Shown: positions 33,399-43,776, counted from the stretch's first letter. The stretch: DNA of 64,000 nucleotides from CAVVEC01 sp963770485 (GCA_963770485.1 CAVYPX010000005.1:1-64000); one strand, 5' to 3'. Translations and numbers: made by a program. Notes: a model not told the origin generated them from the letters alone.

Positions 33399-34646
33399 CT
33401 ACGCCGCGCACCTTGCGAGGAGTTCCTTTTTTCCCAACCCCAGGATCCCGTGCTTTTGGCCCACCTTGCGGAAAGCCTCGATCGCGAAATCCAGGTGACG
33501 CTTCTCATGAGCTGCAGAGAGTTGGGTGCGGATGCGGGCCTGCCCTTTCGGCACCACCGGGAAGAAGAATCCGACCGCATAAACTCCTTGGTCAAAGAGA
33601 TCCCGGGCAAAGTCTTGCGCCAGCTTCGCGTCATACAGCATGACCGGCACGATCGGGGTATCTCCTTCTTTTATGTCGAAGCCGGCATCCTTCAGCAGAC
33701 CACGCCAATATTTGGTATTCCATTCCAGCTTGTCGCGGCGCTCGGTGCTGGTGCTGATCAGATCCAGCACTTTCAGCGCACCCGCGACGATAACCGGCGC
33801 CACGGAATTAGAAAAAAGGTACGGCCGAGCCCGCTGGCGGCACATCTCTACCAGTTCGCGGCGCCCGCTTACGCACCCGCCGGAAGCGCCGCCCAGTGCC
33901 TTGCCCAGCGTGGTAGTGATGACGTCAATTCTGCCCAGCACACCCCAGTGCTCATGGGTTCCGCGCCCGGTGCGACCGATGAAGCCGGTGGCGTGCGAGT
34001 CGTCAAGGAACACCATGGCGTTGTACTTCTCCGCCAGAGCGACGATGTCGGCCAGCCTGGCCGTATCACCGTCCATCGAAAAAACACCATCGGTGATGAC
34101 CAGGCGAAGGCGCTTGTCCTGGTGTTCCTGCAGTTTCTCCTCCAGATGTCCCATGTCGGAGTGCTTGTAAGTGTCTTGCATCGCTTTGCACAAGCGCATG
34201 CCGTCAATGATGGAGGCGTGCACCAGGCGGTCCGCGATCATCACGTCTTGCTCGCCCAGGCAAGCTTCAAAGAATCCCGCGTTCGCGTCCATGCAGGAGG
34301 GGAAGAGAAGGGTGTCTTCGGTTCCGAGAAACGCGGTCAGGCGGTTCTCCAGTTCCCGATGGATGTCCTGGGTGCCGCAGATGAAGCGCACCGATGACAT
34401 CCCATAGCCGCGGCTGTCCAACCCGGCGTGCGCTGCCGCGATCACCGCGGGATGGCTGGAAAGCCCGAGATAATTGTTGGCGCAGATATTGATGCACTTC
34501 TTGATCGTCGACCCGACGGGAAACTCCACCTCAATCTCTGAGGATTGCGGGGAATGGATGTAGCGCTCCTCTTTGAACAGGCCGGCTGCTTTGATTTCTT
34601 CAATCGTGGTCTGATAACAATTGCGAACCGTATTGGTGAAGGCCAT
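33399..34646 (-). CDS. kbl: Glycine C-acetyltransferase (2-amino-3-ketobutyrate CoA ligase)
   Basis: 415 residues, PLP-dependent alpha-oxoamine synthase. It tracks E. coli Kbl closely through CANNYLGLSSHP, YGMSSVRFICGTQDIHRELE, VHASIIDGMRLCKA, FLDDSHATGFIGRTGRG and the PLP-lysine motif TTLGKALGGASGG. Kbl normally forms glycine and acetyl-CoA from 2-amino-3-ketobutyrate in threonine degradation. No threonine dehydrogenase is adjacent. Instead an ACP and an acyl/acetyl-CoA synthetase lie upstream on the same strand, which hints at an acyl-amino-ketone role. The N-terminus is ~15 residues longer than in E. coli. Confidence 0.9.
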   Translation of the reverse strand: MAFTNTVRNCYQTTIEEIKAAGLFKEERYIHSPQSSEIEVEFPVGSTIKKCINICANNYLGLSSHPAVIAAAHAGLDSRGYGMSSVRFICGTQDIHRELENRLTAFLGTEDTLLFPSCMDANAGFFEACLGEQDVMIADRLVHASIIDGMRLCKAMQDTYKHSDMGHLEEKLQEHQDKRLRLVITDGVFSMDGDTARLADIVALAEKYNAMVFLDDSHATGFIGRTGRGTHEHWGVLGRIDVITTTLGKALGGASGGCVSGRRELVEMCRQRARPYLFSNSVAPVIVAGALKVLDLISTSTERRDKLEWNTKYWRGLLKDAGFDIKEGDTPIVPVMLYDAKLAQDFARDLFDQGVYAVGFFFPVVPKGQARIRTQLSAAHEKRHLDFAIEAFRKVGQKHGILGLGKKELLARCAA

Positions 34647-34719
34647 GGCTCCCCTCGCGTGATGAGATTCGGACCAATGTGCTGCCCCAGCGTACGCGTG
34701 TGGCAGCGCGGAACACGTG

Positions 34720-34983
34720 TTAAACGCTGACTTCTGTTCTCTGAAAACGATGCACCAGCGCCTCGATGCTCTGCACCGTATCGAAAGCCTGGGGTGTAGC
34801 CGCCTCCGCCGGAATGTGAATCGAGTATTTCTTTTCTAGGAATCGCAGCAGGGACACCATGGAGAAGGAATCCACAATCCCACCGGAAATCAGCGGCGTC
34901 GTCTCCGTGATCTCCCGATCATCTCCCTCTTGTAGGTACTCTCGAGTGATGTAATCGCGAACTACCTTACCAACTTCATCCAT
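34720..34983 (-). CDS. Acyl carrier protein
   Basis: 87 residues. The phosphopantetheine site is VDSFSMVSLLRFLEKKYS, with Ser in DSFSM (the usual DS[L/F]), followed by a helix ending in EALVHRF. The start at 34983 (MDEVGKVVRDYI) follows GAGAGG. It lies 43 bp after the acyl-CoA synthetase and 73 bp before kbl, so the three are probably one operon. It is not the housekeeping acpP by context (no fab genes). A dedicated carrier delivering acyl groups to a Kbl-type condensing enzyme is inferred. Confidence 0.85.
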   Translation of the reverse strand: MDEVGKVVRDYITREYLQEGDDREITETTPLISGGIVDSFSMVSLLRFLEKKYSIHIPAEAATPQAFDTVQSIEALVHRFQRTEVSV

Positions 34984-35026
34984 CGCCAGCCTCTCTTTCC
35001 GTACGGCGCACTCTGTCACGCCGTCT

Positions 35027-36811
35027 TTAGTCGTCCATAATCGTCGAAAGGTCTCCCACCGGCTCGTGAAACTCCTTGCAGCGCAGGATGCGGCGCACGA
35101 TCTTGCCGCTGCGGGTCTTGGGCAGGGAGTCCACGAACTCAATCTCCTGCGGCATCGCTAGCGGGGACAGCCGCTTGCGGATGTGGTTCATGATTTCGAG
35201 TTCGAGATCATCCGAGCGGGTGAAACCTTTCTTCAAAGTCACGTATGCCTTGACCACTTCCATATTGACCGGATCGGGCTTGGCCACGGCGGCGGACTCG
35301 GCGACGGACGGGCATCCCAGGAGAGCCGATTCAATTTCAAATGGGCCGACCAGATGCCCACCAGTATTGATCACGTCGTCGTCCCGCCCCATGAACCAGA
35401 AGTAGCCGTCCCGATCGATCGAGGCCCGGTCACCACACAGATACCAGCCATTCTTGAACTTCGCTTTGAATCCAGCCTGGTTGTTCCAGTAGCTGCGAAT
35501 CTGCGACGGCCAGCCTGGCCGGAGAGCGATCAAGCCCGCTACCCCTGGCTGATTCACAGGTTCGTAGGTTTTCGGATCCAGCACCGTCGCGGCGATTCCT
35601 GGAAATGGTTTCCCCATGGAGCCTGGTTTTACCGGCATCCCCGGAAAGTTCGTGATGACGATGCAGCCGGTTTCTGTTTGCCAGAATGTATCGTGAAACG
35701 GCTTCCCGAACGCCTCCTGCGACCATACAACCGCCTCGGCATTGAGCGGCTCACCGACGCTGGCCAGATGACGCAAGCTCGATAGATTGTGCTTCTCGGC
35801 GATCTCTGTTCCTTCCTTCATAAGCAGGCGGATGGCTGTTGGCGCCGAATACCACACAGTCACCCGGCGCTTCTCGATGAACTGGTACCATCGTTCCGCA
35901 TTGAAGCCGGAATCGAGCACGGCCTGCGTGACGCCATTCGCCCATGGGCCGATGATGCCGTAGGACGTTCCGGTGACCCAACCGGGGTCGGCATTGCACC
36001 AGTAAATGTCATCCGGTCGCAAGTCTAAGACCCATTTGGCTGTAAGGTACTGCGAGAGAACCGAATAGTGGACGTGCTGCGCACCCTTGGGCTGGCCGGT
36101 CGTACCCGAGGTATAGTGCAAAACCGAGGGAGACTCCGCTTTCGTCGGATAGACAGCGAAGTCTTCTACCCGCGGTGCCTGCTCCATGTGAAAGGAAATC
36201 TCTTGGGGCTGCAGTGAGGCTTCGTCGGCATCGACCAGAATGACGTATTTCAAATTTGGAAGCCGGTTTCGGATCTTACGGACCTTGTGAGCATGTTTCT
36301 TTTGGGTAACGATCGCGGAGGTTCCGGCGTCGGCAAGTCGCACGAAAAGCGAATCTTCCCCGAAGGCGGAGAACAGTGGCTGCGCCACCGCTCCCATCTT
36401 CAGAATGCCAAGGAACCCGATGTACAGCTCCGGCACGCGATCCATGAACAGACAAACCCGCTCCCCGGGCAGTATGCCAAGCCCAAGCAGGAAATGGGCG
36501 ATGGTGTTGGAAAGAGTCCGGATGTCGTTGTAAGTAAAACGTTTTTCGTTGCCCTGATAGTCTTCCCAGAGCAAAGCCGGCTTCGTGGCCATACCCAGTT
36601 GGCAGATGCGGTCGCTGCACATCCAGCCTATGTTGATCGGATCACCCGGCTTGTGGCCCAATTCGTGCTCGGCGACAGACCAGTCAAAACCAGTCGTAAG
36701 TTCCTTATAAGAAGGTAGTTTGCTGACAGGTTCCGCCCACTCTGGGCGCTCGTCAGGGCTCAAGACACTGGCTTGACCGGAGTGGCGGATTGTTTCTTGG
36801 CTGGGAACCAT
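35027..36811 (-). CDS. AMP-forming acetyl-/acyl-CoA synthetase
   Basis: 594 residues of the ANL superfamily. Core motifs: TSGTTGQPKG (P-loop) near residue 240, the DTFWQTETG motif near 380, GDRASIDRDGYFWFMGR near 470, and the C-terminal KTRSGKIVRR with the lysine needed for adenylation and often acetylated. Its body follows AcsA-type acetate-CoA ligases. Acetate or a longer acid could be the substrate. The start at 36811 follows GGGAGGG. It heads the run with ACP and kbl. Confidence 0.9.
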   Translation of the reverse strand: MVPSQETIRHSGQASVLSPDERPEWAEPVSKLPSYKELTTGFDWSVAEHELGHKPGDPINIGWMCSDRICQLGMATKPALLWEDYQGNEKRFTYNDIRTLSNTIAHFLLGLGILPGERVCLFMDRVPELYIGFLGILKMGAVAQPLFSAFGEDSLFVRLADAGTSAIVTQKKHAHKVRKIRNRLPNLKYVILVDADEASLQPQEISFHMEQAPRVEDFAVYPTKAESPSVLHYTSGTTGQPKGAQHVHYSVLSQYLTAKWVLDLRPDDIYWCNADPGWVTGTSYGIIGPWANGVTQAVLDSGFNAERWYQFIEKRRVTVWYSAPTAIRLLMKEGTEIAEKHNLSSLRHLASVGEPLNAEAVVWSQEAFGKPFHDTFWQTETGCIVITNFPGMPVKPGSMGKPFPGIAATVLDPKTYEPVNQPGVAGLIALRPGWPSQIRSYWNNQAGFKAKFKNGWYLCGDRASIDRDGYFWFMGRDDDVINTGGHLVGPFEIESALLGCPSVAESAAVAKPDPVNMEVVKAYVTLKKGFTRSDDLELEIMNHIRKRLSPLAMPQEIEFVDSLPKTRSGKIVRRILRCKEFHEPVGDLSTIMDD

Positions 36812-37300
36812 GAGAGACCCTCCCTCGCACAGCCTGACGGATCCGATTGCAATTTCATCTCACGCCTACGTAAGGATATTGTCTATGACAGTTGGACTAG
36901 AACGCAGTGATCGCCGTCAACCGGCTAGGTGATAAGAACTTAATGAGATAGGTGTCTGGGAACACGGGACCTCCCAGTTTGTTTTGTCGTCGGGAAAGTG
37001 GGCGGACACGGTGCTGCATACGTTCACGGGAAACGACGGAGCCGTGCCTGTGACGCTGACTTTCGTGCTTTCGTCAAGCAAGGGAATCTTATCCGGCGTG
37101 CGTGTTTCCCCATGACCCTTGTCCACTGCAGTGACCGTACCTTTGACGTTTTCTTGACAAGACGCAGACAATCTTCTGACAACCTGCTGCTCGAACGGCG
37201 TAGACTTGGCAACGCTGAAAATGGAGGGATTTCAGGCGACTTGCAAGCCCTTCCAGATAAGCACAGACCACCGTGGAACGACCATAGAAAGGACGAAGCA
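36812..37300. other. Intergenic between divergent genes
   Basis: About 490 bp between the divergent acyl-CoA synthetase and GloVer genes. A minus-strand frame at 36917-37171 contains a few plausible stretches but no start signal or domain, so no gene is called. Promoters of both neighbours must lie here, but no clear -35/-10 pair stands out. Confidence 0.5.
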
Positions 37301-38533
37301 ATGATACAAACGACCCAGCCCATGGAAGCCCGCCCGTACCGGTTACGGATCGCGCTGGCGATCCTGTTTGGAGCCGCCCTCCTAGTTCCGGCGGCGTCTG
37401 CCCAGACATTTACGACGCTTTTCACGTTTGACCTCGGAGACGGCGCGTTCCCTGGGGTCGGGTTGATTCGGGACGCAAAGGGTAACCTTTACGGCACGAC
37501 GTACGCAGGCGGAGTCGACAACTGCTTCTTCGGGTGCGGACTTGTTTTCAAGGTCGATACGTCCGGAAACGAGACGGTTCTGTACGCTTTTACAGGCTCG
37601 AGGGGAGATGGGGAAACTCCCGACGCAAGCCTAGTCATGGATGAATCGGGCACCCTCTATGGCACGACAGTGGACGGCGGCGCCTCCAGCCATGGAACCG
37701 TCTTCAAAGTGAATAAGTCCGGCAAGGAAACCGTGCTCTACAGCTTTACCGGAAGCGGAAGAGATGGGAAATATCCTTTTGCCGGCCTTTTGCGAGACGC
37801 TTATGGCAATCTGTATGGAACTAATATCTACAGCGGCAATACAAGCTGCAATGACGGCGCTGGCCCCGGGTGCGGGACGGTATTCAAGGTGGACAACACC
37901 GGCAAGGAAACTGTGCTCTACAACTTTACCGGCATCAACGGCGACGGTTCTTACCCGATCGCGGGTCTGGTGCAGGACAAGTCTGGAACTATGTATGGCA
38001 CAACCTATGGCGGCGGCGATTCTGGACGCGGAACCGTGTTCAAGCTGACAAAAAGCGGCAAGGAGAGCGTGCTTTACAGCTTCAGCGGAGGCGCGGACGG
38101 AGGCTTTCCTGAATACGGGTACCTGGCCTTGGATTCGAAGGGCAATTTATATGGCACCACCTCCACCGGCGGCTCCGGTGCGGGCTGCAGCGGAGGATGC
38201 GGGGTGGTATTCAAAGTGGATAAGGCCGGCAAGGAAACGGTGCTCTATAGCTTTGCAGGGGAAAACGGCGATGGCGCGAACCCTTATGCCGGCGTGGTCC
38301 TGGATTCAGCAGGCAACCTGTATGGTACTACCTTCCGCGGAGGCCAGTCTGTTTTTGGAACCGTGTTCAAGCTGGATAAAACTGGCAAGGAGACGGTATT
38401 GCACAGCTTTGACGACACTGACGGAGCTAATCCTCACGGCGATTTGGTTCTGGATGGGAAAGGCAATTTGTATGGCGCCGCTCAGTCGGGCGGGGAATTC
38501 GATTTCGGGACAGTTTTCAAGCTGAAACCGTAG
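37301..38533 (+). CDS. Exported GloVer tandem-repeat protein, second copy
   Basis: 410 residues from the ATG at 37301, with AAAGGACG upstream. The signal peptide has a basic start (RPYRLR), a core IALAILFGAALLVP and a cleavage-like SAQ. About nine GloVer units follow (NLYGTT, GTVFKxD, GKETVLYSF), more regular than those of the gene at 1648-2937; the protein starts with FTTLFTFDLGDG. It is probably a surface beta-propeller-like protein. No partner genes are seen. Confidence 0.86.
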   Translation: MIQTTQPMEARPYRLRIALAILFGAALLVPAASAQTFTTLFTFDLGDGAFPGVGLIRDAKGNLYGTTYAGGVDNCFFGCGLVFKVDTSGNETVLYAFTGSRGDGETPDASLVMDESGTLYGTTVDGGASSHGTVFKVNKSGKETVLYSFTGSGRDGKYPFAGLLRDAYGNLYGTNIYSGNTSCNDGAGPGCGTVFKVDNTGKETVLYNFTGINGDGSYPIAGLVQDKSGTMYGTTYGGGDSGRGTVFKLTKSGKESVLYSFSGGADGGFPEYGYLALDSKGNLYGTTSTGGSGAGCSGGCGVVFKVDKAGKETVLYSFAGENGDGANPYAGVVLDSAGNLYGTTFRGGQSVFGTVFKLDKTGKETVLHSFDDTDGANPHGDLVLDGKGNLYGAAQSGGEFDFGTVFKLKP

Positions 38534-38782
38534 CTTGTCACACCAGCACGTTGCCATTCGTGTACGGCGAGTGTCAGCGCCTGTTGCTCACGTGTTAGAA
38601 CGGTGACGAGAAAGGTCTTGCAAGCCGCTGGCCTAGGATCCCACAGCCGGTTTAGCCGAGCCAGTTCCGGTTGGTCACGCGAACCTGAAGCGATCCGGTT
38701 GTTGGCGATAAATCGCGATTACACTTAATGACCCCTGACAGGCGGTCTTGAGTGTGATCGCCCGTGACGGCCATCGCTCGAG

Positions 38783-39778
38783 TTACTTTCTGATGGCTAT
38801 CCCGAGTGGATTGAGGAATTCTCCATTGCCCTGTCCATAGGATCCGAACTGGCCCCGGTACGAGCCCTTGCTATCAAACTCCTGTACCCGGTTGTTGCCC
38901 ACGTCGGTTACATAGATCTCTCCATTCGCACCGAAGGCGATGCCGACCGGAGAATTAAATTGTCCGTTGCCCGAACCCGAAGATCCGAACTGGCTCTGGT
39001 AGACTCCATTCTTGTTAAACTTCTCCACCCGGTTATTGCCGGTATCCCCCACGTAGACGTCGCCACCCGAGTCAACGGCGATGCCCTCAGGGTCGTTGAA
39101 TTGCCCGTCGCCGTTACCGGCCGAGCCGATGGTGGCAAGATATTTCCCGCGGCTGTTGAACTTCACAACGTTATAGCCGCCATGGAACGGATAAACGTTG
39201 GTGACGTAGATGTTGCCTTTGGCATCGAGGGCAATACCGAATGGCTGGACATCGAAACTGGTAGCTGGCGGACAATTCTTCAGACCCAGATCTGCCATGC
39301 AGACAATTCTCAGGAATTTGCCCGAGCTGTTGAACTCCTGCATGTAATAAAAGTCGGGGCTGCTAACCCACACATTGCCGGTCGTGGTGGCGACCGCGCC
39401 CGTGTTGTCGAAAATTCCCGGCCCAATCGAGCCGCTGCTGCACTGGCCAAATTGCAGAATGTATTTCCCCTTGGTGCCGAACTTATCTACCTCACAGTTT
39501 TGGTTGCCGTCTTTCACGTACACGTCGCTGGCAATCGCGGCGATGCCGGTCGGCAGATCAAGGGAGTGGCTGAACTGGCTTCGGTAGATGCCTTTTGGGT
39601 TGAATATCTGGACGCGGTGGTTACCGGTATCGAGTACGTAGATTTGTGCGCCGGAGGCCCCGGCGCCCCGTGCATCGGCTGCCACGGTATTCATCGCCAT
39701 GATCAGCACTGCTGTGAGGACGATCATGGCGTGGTTTGACCCTTGGATGCGTGCCTTCACGTAGTCTTGGATTTTCAT
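38783..39778 (-). CDS. Exported NHL-repeat beta-propeller protein
   Basis: 331 residues. The N-terminal hydrophobic stretch (AMIVLTAVLIMAMNTVAADA) is a signal peptide. At least six NHL-type units follow: VLDTGNHRVQIFNPKG, VYVGDTGNNRVEKFNKNG, GQFNDPEGIAVDSGG and IYVTDVGNNRVQEFDSKG. Such propellers bind ligands or other proteins; enzymatic examples exist, but no catalytic residue set is visible here. The ATG at 39778 follows GGAGGTACAAA. It converges with the GloVer gene. Confidence 0.87.
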   Translation of the reverse strand: MKIQDYVKARIQGSNHAMIVLTAVLIMAMNTVAADARGAGASGAQIYVLDTGNHRVQIFNPKGIYRSQFSHSLDLPTGIAAIASDVYVKDGNQNCEVDKFGTKGKYILQFGQCSSGSIGPGIFDNTGAVATTTGNVWVSSPDFYYMQEFNSSGKFLRIVCMADLGLKNCPPATSFDVQPFGIALDAKGNIYVTNVYPFHGGYNVVKFNSRGKYLATIGSAGNGDGQFNDPEGIAVDSGGDVYVGDTGNNRVEKFNKNGVYQSQFGSSGSGNGQFNSPVGIAFGANGEIYVTDVGNNRVQEFDSKGSYRGQFGSYGQGNGEFLNPLGIAIRK

Positions 39779-39991
39779 TTTGTACCTCCACGACCCCTTG
39801 CAGTATACGCCGGAATCTTCTTCCTAACTTCGACAACGGTCGCCGGTCGTCCTTCATGTTTCGACGATCCATCATGGGGTTGAAATCTTGCGTAGCGAGG
39901 CAGGATAAGTCGATGAAAGCTCTGGCACCCTGGCCGTTACAGAATCGTCCGTTTCGCTGCCCCCCGGATGGAATCTTGCCGAGGCGCAGCG

Positions 39992-42900
39992 TTACTTGCC
40001 CCAGGTAATGGCTAGCCACAGGTCATCCATCGAGTTGTTGTCGAAGTAAAGCGTCAATGGCGGATGGGTGGCATCGGTAATCGCGGCCGGAAGCGCGATC
40101 TTGTTCAGGCTTCCGGTCAATAGATTGTTCAACAGCGGGTTCGTGACCAGCGTGTCGTTGTTGCCGCTCAGGTTTGCCTTGTCGTTGATGTTGATGGTGG
40201 TTGTGGCGCTGGAAGGCGGCATCTCGGCAAAGAATTCGACGGCTTTGACTGGATTGCTTCCCACGATTCCCTGTGCCCAGAACGGATAGAGTTCGGAGAC
40301 CAACGTGAGTTGCAGTTCCGCGGACGGGGTAGCGGCGGCGATGGTGACGCTTTGGAACTTTGCCCACTGCGATGGGAAGTCGTGGCGGACCGAGAAGAGG
40401 CAGACGGAGCCAACGGTCTGCGCCTTTTGGATCAGGCTCTGCAGGTTGCTGATGGCCGCGGTCTTCAACGTGTCTCCGCCTTCGCGCGCTGTGTAGCGGA
40501 CGTGAATCACGGCGTCGGTGATAGTGTCGAAGTCGAACTGGCGGACATCGGAGGGAAGGGTCAACTGCCAATGGCTTCCGGCCACTCCCATCGCCTCGAA
40601 GGGAAGGTAACGCTCGTCGTGCAGATTGGTCTCGAAGAGACCGCTGTCTGATTGCGCCGAACTGGTGACGATCGACTGCACGGTTCCGTAGTAGTCGTCG
40701 AAGCGGCTGTCGTCCGAGCCCTGCCGGGCATAGCCGCCGGTCAGATCGGCCGTAGTGCGGATGGTGCTCATTTGCAGCGTCAGAGTGCAGTTGACGCTGG
40801 TGAATGGCCCGGCGACGCAGGGCATCGTCAGGGCGACAGACTTGATGCGCCGGAAGTAGTGGCCCGGTCCGTCCAAGTCGAACAGCTCTTCGGGCATGGT
40901 GAAGGTACAGGCGCCGGTGGCGCGGAGTTGGACGAGGGCCAGCGGATCGACCTGCAATAGGCTCACATGCTTGGTCATTTCGTATTCGCGCTGGTTCAGG
41001 TCGTGGTAGGCCATCTCCATGGTCTTCACGTCGAAGAGCAGCTTCTCGCCGGCCAGCAGCCCCTCGATGCCATCGAGATAGTTGTACTGGATGAACGTTT
41101 GCGAGGGATCGCCGAGTTCATTCTGCAAGGCGCGCTCCGCCTTCTTGGCGACCTCGTAGGCCAACTGGAAGGAGTTGGCGTAGAGTGCCTTGACCTCGCG
41201 CTTCATCCAAGTGTAGAAGCTGACCGTGGTCTCTTTGACCGGCACGCTGCCGCCGATCTGGTTACCGCTCAGGAAGTCGACAATCTGCTGTGCGTTCGCC
41301 ATCTGCACCTGATGGTTGGTGTATTCCTTCTGAGCGATGGCCTCGCGAATTTGCGCCCCGCGAATTTGCTTGATCAACGCGTTAATTTCAGATTTCGCGT
41401 TATTGCCCTGGAAGGTCCAGTCCAGCTCACGCCGGGAGTAGGCGCCTATCTTGCCGGCCAGCGTAGCCTGGTAGGTGCTTACCTCGGCATCGGCGTGATC
41501 GCCGCGCGCGCTGGACAGTGGAAACTTGGATGCATACGTTCCACCCATGGTGGTGCTCACACCGCAGCCCATGGGTTGCACATTGATAGCAAAGTCCGGA
41601 ATGAAGCCCAGGCTTGCAGCCGTTCCCTCGTTGGATTGGGCGCTGGCGGTGCTGGTTTGCGCCGAGGCCATGTTGCTCAGCTCGGACGCTTCATTCTTGG
41701 TCAAAGTCACCACCTGGCCGTCGCTGACCGTGGTGGGATCCTGGGAGAGATCCACCGTCATCGCATCCATCGCCATTACCGGCTCGCTGGTGGTTGCGGT
41801 CTGGGTAAAATTGAGCGCCTGCAAGCTGCCGAGATCCAAGGGGTCCAACTGCGGAAGACTACTCTGAATTTGCGCCGATGTCCGGCCCAGCAGTGTCTGG
41901 TAGTAGGAATAGCGCTCGATGGCGCCGGCCAGCGAGAGCTGCAGATTCTGCGTGACCTTTTGCGCGTCCTGCCACTGCGCGTATTTCACCATCTCGGCCA
42001 GGCCGAGAATCGTGTTTTCATTCTGGGCGCGCAGCAAGGCGAGCGATTCGTTGTCTTGCTTTTCCAGAGCGGCCAGCAGATTGGCTCCAAGAGATTTCAC
42101 CTCCTGGCAAATCTCTGCGGCCTTTGCGATCAGCAAACTGAAACGAACCAGCGGCAGCGGTTGATTGAGTCCGCTGACGATTGAACTGACGTCCAGGCCG
42201 GAGGCGGCGGCGCGCACCAGCAAGGCCGGATCGATGGGCGGGTCATAAAGCGGAAGCTGCTGAAAGACGCCCTGCAGATTGAGGCTGTTGTGAATCTTGA
42301 AGAGCCGGTCGGCAACCGTGGTCCAGTAGCCCAGAAGCTGGTCATTCCGCGGGACGCAGAAATACAGCGCGCTGCCGATACTGGGCAGAATCTGTGAGCC
42401 GTTGAGGGAGGTTCCAGAGCCGGACGGCGCCACCAGATCGAAGGGCATATCGACTTCCATATCGACCATGGTGTTGCCAAACGCATCCAATCCGTCGGCT
42501 CGGAGCTGGTTGAAAGTCAGCGGCTTCACTGCGCCTTTCACGGGTACGGCCTGGGGCGCATCTCCCAGAATGTTGGCCGCCAAAATGTAAATCTGGGTCG
42601 CTTCGTTGATGGTCTCGATGGTGTACTGCTGGAACAGGGAGTCACCCCAGGCGATCAGGTTGTCGAGATAGGCCATGACCGTCTTCAGCATGTAAGCTGT
42701 AGGCCGGTACTGAGCAACGGCCCAAGGCTGGAACGGGTTCTGCATCCACGCGTTGATGCTGGCAACGGTCTCCTGGTAGAGTTGCGCGTCCTGCGGCTGC
42801 GAAAGATTAACCAGAATATCCTGGATCATTTCGACGTCGGTGTATTGGAACGGCGCCACCTGCCAGAAACGTTCCGGCGTGGGGCCGGGACCGTTATCGG

Positions 42901-43765
42901 TGGGGTTGAAGATGTAGTGAAACCAGTTTTGCGCATCCTGATATTGCTGATTCTGACTTAGATGAATGGCGATCAGAAGCGGCGCATGGAAGAAGATCTC
43001 CCAGTTGTAGATGGCGTAAGGACCCGAGGTGGAGAAGTCGAGATTCTTCACCGGCAGGGGCTGGAGCACGTTGTCCATGTCGGGGTCGTAGTTATTAGCG
43101 AAAAAGTCTTCGTAGAAAAACGGCAGCGGCTGACCGCTGCTGAGGATCACGCTAGTGTTGGCAGGAAGATTGGCGGAGGAACCATCATTCGTCAACACCG
43201 CAAGCGTGGCGCCGGCAGGTAGGGTGACGGGGGTCGAATCAGGCACGATGGTGCCCGTCACCGAATCCTGAATGCCACTTGATCCGGAGGCGGGAATGAG
43301 GCCCGGCAGATTAAAGGCGAAATTGGTGGCAGTCACCAGGATGCTTGTGCCGTCGGGCAATCTGAGCGGCATTCCTGCCGTGAGGCTGACGATTGTGCCA
43401 TCGGGGCGCGTCCCGTTTACATTTGCAGCGAGCGTGGCGCGGGTGCTGTTGGGCAATACCGTAAGCGGCAATGCATTTGCCGGCGGCTCAGGTTGCGGCT
43501 GTGGCATGTAGAGCGTGTCAGAAGCTTCCAGTTCCGAAACTCCTCCCTCCCGCAGACGCTGGATCAGCGAGAGCATGACGCCGGGGACGAAGGCGCGATC
43601 ACGTCCCACATAGGGATGGAAGAACGGGTAGAATTGATACGCAACGCTCTCCGTGCGCGTGACGAGGCTCGAGACCGGCCCCCACACGCCTTTTGTGGTG
43701 TAAGTCTGATAGGGCCGGACGTTCTGATCTACCGTGTTGTGAAAGCTTTCATTGATTAGCGGCAT
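39992..43765 (-). CDS. Tc toxin A subunit, C-terminal half (pore/TcB-binding part)
   Basis: 1,257 residues. YQFYPFFHPYVG near residue 45 is the TcA motif that follows the neuraminidase-like domain. NWEIFFHAPLLIAIHLSQ then NWFHYIFNPTDNG are core TcA motifs near residue 250. A long helical section follows (coiled coils, channel), and the last 300 residues form the beta-sandwich that binds TcB. Tc toxins form pentameric syringes that inject a TcC effector into insect or other target cells. The ATG at 43765 follows GGAGACGATCC. The gene is separated by 11 bp from the upstream half. No TcB or TcC gene is visible. Confidence 0.88.
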   Translation of the reverse strand: MPLINESFHNTVDQNVRPYQTYTTKGVWGPVSSLVTRTESVAYQFYPFFHPYVGRDRAFVPGVMLSLIQRLREGGVSELEASDTLYMPQPQPEPPANALPLTVLPNSTRATLAANVNGTRPDGTIVSLTAGMPLRLPDGTSILVTATNFAFNLPGLIPASGSSGIQDSVTGTIVPDSTPVTLPAGATLAVLTNDGSSANLPANTSVILSSGQPLPFFYEDFFANNYDPDMDNVLQPLPVKNLDFSTSGPYAIYNWEIFFHAPLLIAIHLSQNQQYQDAQNWFHYIFNPTDNGPGPTPERFWQVAPFQYTDVEMIQDILVNLSQPQDAQLYQETVASINAWMQNPFQPWAVAQYRPTAYMLKTVMAYLDNLIAWGDSLFQQYTIETINEATQIYILAANILGDAPQAVPVKGAVKPLTFNQLRADGLDAFGNTMVDMEVDMPFDLVAPSGSGTSLNGSQILPSIGSALYFCVPRNDQLLGYWTTVADRLFKIHNSLNLQGVFQQLPLYDPPIDPALLVRAAASGLDVSSIVSGLNQPLPLVRFSLLIAKAAEICQEVKSLGANLLAALEKQDNESLALLRAQNENTILGLAEMVKYAQWQDAQKVTQNLQLSLAGAIERYSYYQTLLGRTSAQIQSSLPQLDPLDLGSLQALNFTQTATTSEPVMAMDAMTVDLSQDPTTVSDGQVVTLTKNEASELSNMASAQTSTASAQSNEGTAASLGFIPDFAINVQPMGCGVSTTMGGTYASKFPLSSARGDHADAEVSTYQATLAGKIGAYSRRELDWTFQGNNAKSEINALIKQIRGAQIREAIAQKEYTNHQVQMANAQQIVDFLSGNQIGGSVPVKETTVSFYTWMKREVKALYANSFQLAYEVAKKAERALQNELGDPSQTFIQYNYLDGIEGLLAGEKLLFDVKTMEMAYHDLNQREYEMTKHVSLLQVDPLALVQLRATGACTFTMPEELFDLDGPGHYFRRIKSVALTMPCVAGPFTSVNCTLTLQMSTIRTTADLTGGYARQGSDDSRFDDYYGTVQSIVTSSAQSDSGLFETNLHDERYLPFEAMGVAGSHWQLTLPSDVRQFDFDTITDAVIHVRYTAREGGDTLKTAAISNLQSLIQKAQTVGSVCLFSVRHDFPSQWAKFQSVTIAAATPSAELQLTLVSELYPFWAQGIVGSNPVKAVEFFAEMPPSSATTTININDKANLSGNNDTLVTNPLLNNLLTGSLNKIALPAAITDATHPPLTLYFDNNSMDDLWLAITWGK

Positions 43766-43776
43766 GGATCGTCTCC

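Noticed and set aside
36917..37171. 84-codon minus-strand frame upstream of the second GloVer gene
   Set aside because: Some protein-like stretches, but no start signal, no family and overlap with the likely promoter region.
40967..42184. 405-codon plus-strand frame within the toxin gene
   Set aside because: Antisense to the TcA coiled-coil region; no motif or ribosome binding site.
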